Shown piece after piece: positions 29,323 through 38,691 of a stretch of DNA of 64,000 nucleotides. The translations under genes were made by a program, and so were the position numbers. The stretch covers positions 18,126,388 to 18,190,387 of the forward strand of contig NC_058053.1 of assembly GCF_020085105.1 (NCBI RefSeq), in the 5' to 3' direction. This DNA comes from Siniperca chuatsi (taxonomy: Eukaryota > Chordata > Actinopteri > Centrarchiformes > Sinipercidae). Below the pieces are notes generated by a model. The model was not told the DNA's origin. It did no database searches and saw only the letters and a list, made by a program, of their open reading frames with translations. Within the stretch, counting starts at the first letter, position 1. Each line of letters begins with the position of its first letter.

Positions 29323-29880
29323 AGCTTATTGATAACATTTTTATGTAGATGAATATTTAAAAAATAATAATACATTCACATAGCTTTTAAAAGTATCACT
29401 TTTCCTAAAAAAAATATTATGATTGTGAATTAATAATTAAAAAATTAATGTTTTGTTTCTGTGTGAGATGTCTGGTTTGGTTCCTGCCTCTAACAAAGCT
29501 TGTTAGCCAATAGTATGATGACATTGGTATCACGTGGTATAGTTGCCAGTGTGGAAACTGGACACTGACGTTAGCACATATTAGCTTAGCTTTATAGTCC
29601 AAACGACAATAACCCATAAAATTACAGTTCTGCATATTTAAACAAAATAAACAACAACTACCAACAGCCATAGTCCTTAAAATCTTAACTAATGTGTTGT
29701 CACCTGTTAGACTGTCAACATTAGAAAAATAGTGTCAATCCCTGAGGTGCTACGTTAGCATTAGTGATGGTTGCGCCCAGTTACCTAACGTTATAGTTCC
29801 CTCAAACATTGAAAGTTAAAGTTATAATGAAGATGTGTATCAGAGGGGATTTAGAAGTGGGCCAGGGTCCGACATAACTG

Positions 29881-30018
29881 ATGGCTCGGGGCCAGTACAA
29901 GTTTATGCAGGGCAAGTTGATTGTGGTGGACTGGTCTGCTTATGAAAAGACGCTCTTCTTTAAGAATGGAGTGGACGTGGGATCCCAATATATTACCAAT
30001 GTGTCATGTCGAAGGTAA
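29881..30018 (+). other. Unexplained 45-codon ORF, possible exon or fossil
   Basis: ATG at 29881 opens a 45-residue frame (MARGQYKFMQGKLIVVDWSA ... ending VSCRR, then TAA at 30016-30018). A GTAAAT donor-like sequence begins at 30014, so the frame could instead be an exon ending CGAAG. Residue use is ordinary (mixed charged, hydrophobic and a Trp), unlike the repeat-derived ORFs nearby, but I do not recognise the family and see no partner exons within 2 kb. It may be a remnant of a transposon or of a gene that has moved away. An in-frame stop lies directly upstream. Confidence 0.25.
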
Positions 30019-30645
30019 ATTAAAGTTCAGAACTACTGTAAATCATCTAGTGTCTGGATGTTATCAATGTTATCAATAGCACCTTTAAATAACACTATCA
30101 AATGGAGTATTTTTACATTGAGGTGTTGTATGTACCTTGTGTTCAAGTTTGTGTTGTATGTTTCACCTGGCTGTAAGACTAATTTCCCATTGTCGCAGGG
30201 AAGGCACAGGTTGAACAGCAATTATTGCAAAAATATAATCATATTGGTTATAAAAAGGCCTATTTTGAAGGGGTCATGAAGTATTTACTGGACTCAAAGA
30301 GATCTTCTGCATTTTATGTGAATCTCTCTTAATCAGAAGGAAATTTAAAAAAAATTACTTGTGTCACAAGGATGTGATTTTGGTATAAAATAATTGTTTA
30401 GAGCATTTTAATCCATTGCATATTGTACATCACACATGAAAAGATACAGTTCATGGTCCATCCTGTACCTACCAGCTCATCACTGATACATACTATATTG
30501 GGATTGACCTATATAAGGATCTCCACTCCACTCTAATAACTGTATATCCCAAAACTGTTCAATATCTCTCTCTCTCACACACATCACCAACATCAATGAA
30601 AAGCAGCAATAACACAGTGGACAGCATTTTCAGTTTCAAACAAAT

Positions 30646-30921
30646 TTACTGTTAGTGGTAGAGCAGGTTGTCCACCAATCAGAAGGCCGGCGGCTTGATC
30701 CCGGCTTCCCCCAGCCCACATGTCGAAGTGTCCTTGGGCAAGACACTGAACCCCAAATTGCTCCCGAGGGCTGTGCCTTCGGTGTGTGAGTGTGTGTGAA
30801 TGATTAGTTACCTTGGACTGATGAGCACTTAGTATGCCATCAGTGTATGTGATATGTAGTTGAAGCGCTTTGAGTAGTTGGAAAAAGACTAAAAAGGCAC
30901 TATATAAGTACAGTCCATTTA
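30646..30921 (+). mobile_element. tRNA-derived SINE with conserved core and tail
   Basis: The head carries GTGGTAGAGCAGG (A box) and GGCTTGATCCCGGCTTCCCC (B-box region, normally GGTTCGATCC). The centre has GTCCTTGGGCAAGACACTG followed by AACCCCAAATTGCTCCCGAG, which resembles the conserved core of V-type SINEs. The tail reads GAAGCGCTTTGAGTAGTTGG then CTATATAAGTACAGTCCATT. It is well preserved, so comparatively young. It is not a functional tRNA gene because no acceptor or anticodon arms pair. Confidence 0.75.
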
Positions 30922-32139
30922 CCATAATGATATGAACATTTTATAGGTTGGATCCAAGTTGTTTCCTAGTATTTATAACCATATTGTAATTAATGTTTTT
31001 ACTTTTTTGATCTCCTATTAGAGGGATAGTTGTTGTAGGAGTGTATCTGTAGGATAATTTTTAGCATAGTAGATCAATTCTGGCTTTATTTGCATATAGC
31101 TGATTATTATTGTGTTTCATAAGAGCTACACACAAACACACACACACACACAGCAGGAAAGCCGCTTGGAAGTACAGTGCTGCTGAAAGACTAATCAGTG
31201 TTTAATTTTCTGATCCACAAGCATACGGTTTGGTTGTAGACCCTGTGTAATGTGAGGGGGCGAGTTCACACATGAAGGTGTTGAAGTGTTCTTTATCTTG
31301 ACGGGAAACAGGAAAGGGAGGCGTGTGGTGACTGCGAGAGGATCTCTTGAGCTGTAATTACATGTGGGTTCAGCCAACTGTTACGCCTGCTTTCGGCTGA
31401 AATGTCACTCTCAGGTCACGTGAAGAAAGAGTTAACTGATTTCCATCTTTGCTCACCTGGCGCTGGAGGATTGATCTGACTCTTTGATGTGGTGTTACAG
31501 CCAATGATTGTGGATCAAGATTGTCTCAGGGTTATGTTTTGTTGTGTTTAACTGTTATTTACACACACACACTTGGCTTTTTGAGTATATTTTTGAGAAG
31601 ATTCCGCAATTAAAAGCACTGTTTTTGACTCCCTCCTACCCAAACATACAGTGCACTTATATGACATTACTCCAGGGATTCTGTCACCATAAAGGTAGTG
31701 AAGAGCCCACAGACACATTAGTGGGGTTTGATTTTGGTGCAGAATGTACAATCTGAACATTTGACTGCTGCAGTTCATTTTGAGGTCTTAAAGGCGTATT
31801 ATTATCTTAACCATAGACAAAATGTAATTACATGTGTGCAGAAACAAAGCACTCTCAGTGATATAAATATTAATAAATGTATTAGACCATGAAGAACAAC
31901 ATCTCCAGATGTAAAGAAAACATCAAATGATACAGAGTACAGTGAGGGGGCAAATCTTCATTGATGTTTTGCAATCAAGTGTGACCAGTATTAGTTTTAA
32001 TCGTATTTACATTTTTAAAGGATACGTCTGGTGATATTCTGTTTTTCTTACTGTCAGCAAATCCCATGAAAAGACCAAAACCAACAATGAATTTGCCACT
32101 CTGACAAGTATTAAGTGGCTGGTTTAGCCAAAACATGAT

Positions 32140-32255
32140 ATAGCTTATTCCTCTGCCAAGTGGGTTGGAATCAAACCTGCGCCACAGCGGTAAGGACTTG
32201 TACATGGAGCAAGCGCTCTACCAGGTGAGCTACCGGGGAGCCTCAAGAGCTGCAC
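32140..32255 (-). mobile_element. tRNA-like SINE head, reverse orientation
   Basis: On the - strand it reads GGCTCCCCGGTAGCTCACCT then GGTAGAGCGCTTGCTCCATG, then CTGTGGCGCAGGTTTGATTCC. A-box (TAGCTCACCTGGTAGAGC) and B-box-like (GGTTTGATTCC) elements are both present at a stretched spacing, as in teleost tRNA-derived SINEs. It is downstream of rpgr in the same orientation. Confidence 0.55.
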
Positions 32256-32820
32256 AAAGTCTAATAAATTGTCGGTTGGAGCTGAAGTTGATATCTCTGG
32301 TTCTGCTGCATCAATTTTGAGTTATAGGAGTGCAATGCTAAATCGAGTACTTTTTTAAAAAACACATAAATGAGCCACTCTGTTGCTCTGGGTGACAGAT
32401 TCCTCCATATATGATGAACATGGGCATCATAGTTTATTTCAAGTCCAATCCCACATACTCGCTCAAATGTGTATTAATCCACAACTGAAAATATTTCCCA
32501 ACAGATTTTCTCTAAAGCTTGAGGCAAGTTTGCAAAAAACCCACAGTGCCCAGCTGTTTTAGGAAATTAGTGAGTCTTTTTAAAAATGAAACTGTATATT
32601 TGTGACACATTTTTAAAAATGCATGTCTTTAGAAGGAATGAATGGGCTTGGGGCTCAGAGCCGTAGACAGGGTCAGGAAGTTGTGAAATATAGAGAGACA
32701 GACTAATGTATTGTTGGTTTTGGTCTTTTAATGGGATTTGTTGACAATAAGAAAAATGTACTTTTAGCTGACACAGAGCTGAGTCTCTGTGTCCTTTCAG
32801 TTAAACACTATTTGATAACT

Positions 32821-35800
32821 TCATTGCAGGTCGAGGTATTGAGGCAGCACATCGTTCCAGAACTGCTGCGAGTCGTCTGGTTTCTTCTCTCCTGCAGCCC
32901 TCTGCTTAGTCCTCGGTGCTGGTTTGGGTGTTTCTCTCTTTTCTTTTCTGTCTGAAAGAGCAACTTCAGGAGGCAACTTCTGTGATTTGACCTTTTCCTC
33001 TTCCTCCTCATCTCCTTCCCTCTCTGCCTCACTCTCATTTTCCTCTTCAGCATGCTTCTCACTATGTTTGCCGTTTGCAGCCTTTCCTTTTTCCTCATTC
33101 TCCTCTTCTTCCTCCTCTTCTCCTTCGTTAGCCTCTTCCTCACTCTCCTCTTCATTTTCTTCAGAATCATTTCCTCTCTTTCCTTCAGTTCGTTCCTGTT
33201 TTCTTTCTTCTCTCTGATTATTGAGTCTTTTCTCTGTTTTTGGTTTAATTTTTGTATCATTCTCCTCTTCCTCATCTTCCTCTTCCTCCTCTTCTTCCTC
33301 ACCCCCTTCCTCCTCCTCCTCCTCCTCCCCCACCTCATCATCATCACTCTCTACCATCACTTTTTTATTAGCCTTCATACTTTTCTCTTTTCTCTTTATT
33401 TCTTCCTCCTCCTCACCTTCACTCCCGTCCTCTTCATCTTCTCCTTCCTCCTCTGCAACATCTTCCTCACCCTCTTCTTCCTCCTCCTCTATAACCTCCT
33501 CCTCACCCTCTTCTTCCTCCTCCTCTATAACGTCCTCCTCACCCTCTTCTTCCTCCTCCTCACCCTCTTCTTCAACTTCTCCCTCCTCCTCCTCCTCCTC
33601 CTCCTCATGTTTTTCTTCCTCCTCTGCAGTCTCTCCCTCAGCTTCCCCCTCATCCAAAGATGCTTCTTCCTCACCCTCTTCTTCCTCCTCCTCTATAACG
33701 TCCTCCTCACCCTCTTCTTCCTCCTCCTCACCCTCTTCTTCAACTTCTCCCTCCTCCTCCTCCTCATGTTTTTCTTCCTCCTCTGCAGTCTCTCCCTCAG
33801 CTTCCCCCTCATCCAAAGACGCTTCTTCCTCACCCTCTTCTTCTTCCTCCTCTGTAACCTCTTCCTCACCCTTTTCTTCCTCCTCCTCACTCTCTTCTTC
33901 CTCCTCCTCACTCTCTTCTTCCTCCTCCTCACTCTCTTCTTCCTCCTCCTCACCCTCTTCTTCAACTTCTCCCTCGTTCTCTTCCTCTTCCTCACCATGT
34001 TTTTCTTCCTCCTCTGCGGTCTCGTCCTCAGCTTCAACCTCATCTAAAGATGCATCTTCCTCACCCTCTTCTTCCTCCGCCTCATTTTCTTTATCACTTT
34101 TTCCATCTTGCTCTTCCTCCTCTTCATCAGCCTCACTGCCTTCCTCTTCCTCTTCATCATTTTCAACACTTGCTTCCTGTTTCTCATCTTCCTCTCCTTC
34201 ACTCCCATCTGTTTCTTCATCTTCTTTGGAGTTATTCTCCTCCTCCTCACTTTCGGTGGAATCTTGATCATCTTCAGTTTCACCCTCTTCCTCTACATCA
34301 ACCTCATTTTCTTCTTCTTCTCCTTCTTCGCTTTCTTCTTCAGAATCAGACTTTGCAGTCTCACTTCCCTCTCTGTCCTCCTCCTCCTCCTCCTCTTTGC
34401 TCTTGCTGCTCCCCGATTCTTCACCACTTTCATCTTCATCCTCACTTTCTTCCTTTTCTTCTATATTCTCTTCTTCACTAGACTCTTCACTTTCACTTTC
34501 CTCCTCCTCTGCTGCTTCACTTACCTCAGAGTCACTCCCTCCTTCACCTATTTCCTCACTGCTTTCTTCGTCCTCCTCTTCAGCCTCTGTAACATCACTC
34601 TTCTCACGTCCTTCATCTTCTTCCTCACTGCTGGAGCCTGTTTTCTCCTCACCATCTTCCTCTGTATCAGTATCTAATTCAGTATCTTGCTCTTCCTCAT
34701 CCTCTCCAGAAACACTCTCCTTTTCCTCGTCTACGTCATTGCTACTTTCACTTCGCTCCTCCTCGTCTTCTTCTTTGTCTTCCACATTGCTTCCACTGTC
34801 TTCCTCTTCATCTTCCTTCTTTTCCTCATCTTCAGTATCTGTTTCCTCATTATCCTCATCCTCTTCTGAAGGCTTATAGGTTTTCTCATCTTCATTTTCT
34901 TGCTCGGAAGTTTCCATGTCTGTGCCACTGTTCTTCCCCTCTGTTTGTGAAACGTCTTCCCCCCCGATCTGCTCGGACATGTCACTTTTCACCGCCCCCC
35001 GTTGTGACTGATGATGAATGGAATCTTTACTTTCTTCTTCTTGAACTGAATTCCCTGACTCTGACCGAACACTGAGCTGAAGAGCTTTTCTTTCTTCTGG
35101 CGGATTTGATGCTTCTGTTGAAGAAAAATGTGACAAAGTCGAGGAAAATGAAGGTCGCATAATTGCACTCTGCTTTGTGAATTGCTTCCCTCGACTGGGA
35201 GTTTTAGGTGGTGTAGAAGTAACTGTGTCACTGTCAAACTGGAAAGCCCCTGTGTTTGTCACTGCCTCACTAAGGACCTCCATAGCTGCACCTGCTATCC
35301 CAACAGCAGGAAGAAGAGAGGCTGCGGTACTGAGAATTTCCCCCCACCTTGGCTTTTCTTCTGTCTGGCCCTGAGCATCCTCTCTGTTTGTATCTGAAAC
35401 AAGCAGATCCCTATCAACAGGTTCAGGGCCTTGCAGGGATTTGGCACCACTGACGGAAACCACCTCTGTTCTCTTTGGGCTTTGTGAGGAAATGGGGTTA
35501 CACACCACTTCAGTAGGTGTATCCTGCTCCGATAACAGCGGGCGGGAAGCTTCAGTCTGCTTACTGCTCGGCTTGGCCTTCGTCTTATCTTTAGAGTCTA
35601 CATCAGCTTCTCCCTTAACTCTGATTTTGTCTCCTTCTTCTCCCCCTGGCTTTGTTTTTGCCTTCAGTTTAGATTCTTTTGCGTTCTTTTTGTCCTTCAC
35701 TTTAGAGCTGTCAGCATCAGGTATCTTCGGCTTATCTGCAGTTCTACCCTTCACTCTTTGAGCTGTGTTCTTGGCAAAGTTTAACTCATTTTCCACAACT

Positions 35801-36732
35801 TTTCCTTTGCTTTTACTTTGAGTATTTTCTGCACATTTACTTTGATTTTTGACTGGTGTGGATTTGACCTCTTGCAGTTTCGCTTTAACTTTCACAGGTG
35901 TAGATTTCACACTTAGGGATGTCTTAGTATCAACCTGAGCAGGTGTGGTTTCTTTTTTCACTGGTGGTGATTTTACATCCAGTGCTTTACTTTGACCTTT
36001 GCCCTGTGCAGATTTAACCAAATCCTTCGTTGGAGTCAATGTGACTCGCTGTGTCTCCGGTTGCATCACTTCAACAGGTTTGACGTCAGTGACTTTACTC
36101 TGGATGTCTGCATCTTCCTTTGCAGTGTTTTCTACGGATACTGAACTTCTACTTTGGACAGATATGCTGGTTATTTCATTTCCTCTAGAGACCTTAATAA
36201 CAGGAGACGTCTTGTCCAAAGCTGATGATATATTTTTCTTCTTTTCTGGTGTCCCTATCAAGTCTTTCTTTAAAGTGCTGGCTTTAATATCCTCTTGGTT
36301 TATATTGCTTTTCAAATGTATCTGTCTTCTGGCATTTTCCTTCACTTCAGTCAGTCTCTGCTGTGCTTCAGTCAGTGTCTTCCGGACAGATTGTGGAGGT
36401 TTTGGGCTCAATTCTGATAGTTTGCTCTTATCACGTTTTGGTGATTTAAAATGGGAGGGTTCCTTTCGAGCTTGTCTGTCTTCATGAGTTTTGATTTTAT
36501 TGGACTGCTTGGTAATGTTCTCTTTGCCTTTAGATGTGATTTGGGGTTTTTTCAGAGTCTTTGGGCTCTTCACTGGAGACACTTCTTTCCTTAAAGAGCT
36601 GGATTCTTTCAGGAGCTCTGTGGGTAAGGCTTTGTGAGAAATTTGTTCTGGCTTCCCATTGGATTGGAGCTGTTCGGCAAATGCCTCTGCCGCTTTCGCT
36701 GTTCTTCTAAGAGCTCGGCCCTTCTTCTTTTC
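32821..36732 (-). CDS. rpgr: rpgr terminal exon, ORF15 equivalent (1303 residues)
   Basis: One uninterrupted 3912-bp exon, residues 635-1937. First comes a basic, Lys/Ser/Thr-rich part (residues 635 to about 1050) with repeats of VKSTPVK-like words. A mixed linker follows. Next is an acidic tract (about 1242-1880): its upstream part alternates Ser with Asp/Glu (SEESSEEE-like, many CK2-type sites) and its downstream part is Glu/Gly-rich with GEEEE words like those polyglutamylated by TTLL5 in mammalian RPGR. The last ~50 residues are basic again ([16 protein letters not shown]) and end [15 protein letters not shown], matching the conserved extreme C-terminus of the mammalian ORF15 isoform. Mammalian ORF15 is about 570 residues, so this exon is more than twice as long. 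The opposite strand shows long Ser/Leu/Phe-only ORFs that are compositional shadows. Confidence 0.93.
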   Translation of the reverse strand, partial: EKKKGRALRRTAKAAEAFAEQLQSNGKPEQISHKALPTELLKESSSLRKEVSPVKSPKTLKKPQITSKGKENITKQSNKIKTHEDRQARKEPSHFKSPKRDKSKLSELSPKPPQSVRKTLTEAQQRLTEVKENARRQIHLKSNINQEDIKASTLKKDLIGTPEKKKNISSALDKTSPVIKVSRGNEITSISVQSRSSVSVENTAKEDADIQSKVTDVKPVEVMQPETQRVTLTPTKDLVKSAQGKGQSKALDVKSPPVKKETTPAQVDTKTSLSVKSTPVKVKAKLQEVKSTPVKNQSKCAENTQSKSKGKVVENELNFAKNTAQRVKGRTADKPKIPDADSSKVKDKKNAKESKLKAKTKPGGEEGDKIRVKGEADVDSKDKTKAKPSSKQTEASRPLLSEQDTPTEVVCNPISSQSPKRTEVVSVSGAKSLQGPEPVDRDLLVSDTNREDAQGQTEEKPRWGEILSTAASLLPAVGIAGAAMEVLSEAVTNTGAFQFDSDTVTSTPPKTPSRGKQFTKQSAIMRPSFSSTLSHFSSTEASNPPEERKALQLSVRSESGNSVQEEESKDSIHHQSQRGAVKSDMSEQIGGEDVSQTEGKNSGTDMETSEQENEDEKTYKPSEEDEDNEETDTEDEEKKEDEEEDSGSNVEDKEEDEEERSESSNDVDEEKESVSGEDEEEQDTELDTDTEEDGEEKTGSSSEEEDEGREKSDVTEAEEEDEESSEEIGEGGSDSEVSEAAEEEESESEESSEEENIEEKEESEDEDESGEESGSSKSKEEEEEEDREGSETAKSDSEEESEEGEEEENEVDVEEEGETEDDQDSTESEEEENNSKEDEETDGSEGEEDEKQEASVENDEEEEEGSEADEEEEEQDGKSDKENEAEEEEGEEDASLDEVEAEDETAEEEEKHGEEEEENEGEVEEEGEEEEEESEEEEEESEEEEEESEEEEEKGEEEVTEEEEEEGEEEASLDEGEAEGETAEEEEKHEEEEEGEVEEEGEEEEEEGEEDVIEEEEEEGEEEASLDEGEAEGETAEEEEKHEEEEEEEEGEVEEEGEEEEEEGEEDVIEEEEEEGEEEVIEEEEEEGEEDVAEEEGEDEEDGSEGEEEEEIKRKEKSMKANKKVMVESDDDEVGEEEEEEEGGEEEEEEEEDEEEENDTKIKPKTEKRLNNQREERKQERTEGKRGNDSEENEEESEEEANEGEEEEEEENEEKGKAANGKHSEKHAEEENESEAEREGDEEEEEKVKSQKLPPEVALSDRKEKRETPKPAPRTKQRAAGEKKPDDSQQFWNDVLPQYLDLQ

Positions 36733-38655
36733 CTATAACAAATCACAGAGAACAGGCAGAAAAAGGTCATATGCCCGATAATACTGTGTTATAAGGAAAG
36801 GAAAATTGTACACGCACAGCAGCAAACCTGCAATCAATGTGACTGCATATGTAGTTTTATGTGTGTTTTACTGCCAAATGTCATCTCTAGCTTGAGGAAG
36901 TGGTTTCCTGTTCAATAACACACTACAATAACACTCAAAACAGAATCAGAATATCAGAATTTGTTTGGTTATAAGTTTAAGTAGTTTTTGTAGGCATAGA
37001 TGTCATTCATTTCAAATCTTTTGAATATATTTAAAAATATACATCAGTATGTTGGCAACAATATATAAGCAGAAAATATATTGCCAGTATACTGTATATT
37101 TTGGATGTCATCATCATGTACAAATACATTTTGGTCAATTTTTAAACAGTATAATTTGAAACATACATAGAAAAATATCTTAAAGCGTATGGAAATTATG
37201 GGGTTTTTTGCAGTATGGGTAGATTTTAATGGTAATTATATCATGGGACATATGTGCATGGTGGGCACACATAACAATCAGTCATCAGGTTTAAATACAG
37301 ATGTGGGTGGGAGGTAAAGAAAACCATGGTGACGATTGAGAGAAGATGGAGGAATCCTTATTTTTCCATTTGCACTGGAAATAAACAGACGGTGTTTAAT
37401 TGGGGGTCAACAAGGTGTGATGTGAAAACTGCCTTATTTAATCACTGTCACAGCAGCCGCTCTGGCACAATAAGGCATTCAGATACAAGTTCAATAACTC
37501 AACTAGGAGAGAAAGAGAGGAGGGGAGTGGAGGATGGAGGAGAGAGATGAGAAGAGGAAGGGGAGGAGAGAAAGGGAGGGGAGAGGACTGGAAGAGAGGA
37601 GGAGAGATTGCCTGACAAATGACGTTTTATGGTTTTGCAAATGACTTGATGTGAAAAATCTATAAATATTTGTTCATAATACTGTCGTCGCTGAGGCATT
37701 TTTCATCTGGGCCAAATATGGCAAGTGTGTGTATTAATGAAGTGGCTTGGTTAAGGTTTAGTTGAGTTAATTAATTCTTTAGAATAGGCCAACTTGATTT
37801 ATAATAGAGTTATTCAGTGTATTAATCTCTGTCGCACATTAAAGCCCACACGTGTGAGCACACTCATGAAAAGTGGTGGAAAGTAACTAAGTACATTTAC
37901 TCAAGCACTGTACTTAAGTACAATTTTGAGGTACTTTACTTGAGTATTTTATTTATCTGCTACTTTATACTTCTACTCCACTACATTTCAGAGGGAAATA
38001 TTGAACCTCATACCTCACTACATGTTTTGACACCTGAAGTTACTAGTTAGTTTGCATGCTAAGATTTTACTTATTACATATGAACAGTTTGTAAAATATG
38101 ATGCATTTTTCAGTGAACAAAATCTTCTTATTGAGTAATTTCAGTCCTTGATGTCTTATTTTGTTTAAAGAAAGTGACTAAATCTGCCTGTTCTGTAAGA
38201 ATATTCCACCCTGTTTTAATTGCAATGAATTTGTTTCAAGTATTTTTCTAAAATTGTATTTTTCACAATTCTAGTGTAGCCTTATACTTACTTGACCAAG
38301 CTACAGAAATTCCTTTCTAGAGCGCTTTTTAGTTAATTTAAATCAAAAACAAAAATATCTTTACTGCAACAACAGATTTTTTCACTTGTTTTAAGAAAGT
38401 GACATTTGCAAGACTCTATCAAATATATAATATATAAAATAAAACACCATCAAATCTGTTTGCATAATTAGTACTTTTGCTTAAACCTTTTTTGCTGATA
38501 CTCCAGTGCTAGACAGGAACGAGTTACTGAGCACCACATGTTGCACTATGACACACAACAACGTAGGAGACTCCTTCACAGCTTGCTTCATCACTGGCTG
38601 TGGAAACACTGATGAGATGTGGCAAGATTCCTGCCAACTTTTTCAAAATGCATGG

Positions 38656-38691
<36 letters not shown>

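Larger units (their letters stand above)
29323..32820. other. Gene-poor interval between srpx and rpgr
   Basis: Apart from the small ORF at 29881, the SINE at 30646-30921 and the SINE-like sequence at about 32140-32250, I see no coding sequence on either strand. A TTTATT at 32433-32438 (AATAAA on the - strand), about 385 bp past the rpgr stop, is a candidate rpgr polyadenylation signal. I looked here for further rpgr exons that would encode a prenylated C-terminus, as in the non-ORF15 isoform of mammals, and saw none. Confidence 0.5.

Noticed and set aside
30646-30720. Possible tRNA gene
   Set aside because: A and B boxes are present, but no acceptor or anticodon stem pairs and the sequence continues into a SINE core and tail.
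32160-32245. Possible tRNA gene on the - strand
   Set aside because: tRNA-like boxes only; surrounding sequence fits a tRNA-derived SINE head.
32808-34283. Additional - strand ORFs rich in Arg, Lys and Met overlapping ORF15
   Set aside because: Frame-shifted readings of GAG/GAA codons (AGG, AGA, AAG). No start context, splice sites or conserved motif.
33052-34879. Long + strand ORFs (331, 348, 189, 160 codons) made mostly of Ser, Leu, Phe and Pro
   Set aside because: They are the complement of the acidic rpgr ORF15 tract, where the purine-rich codons leave no stops on the other strand. The rpgr frame has conserved ends and a proper splice acceptor; these do not.
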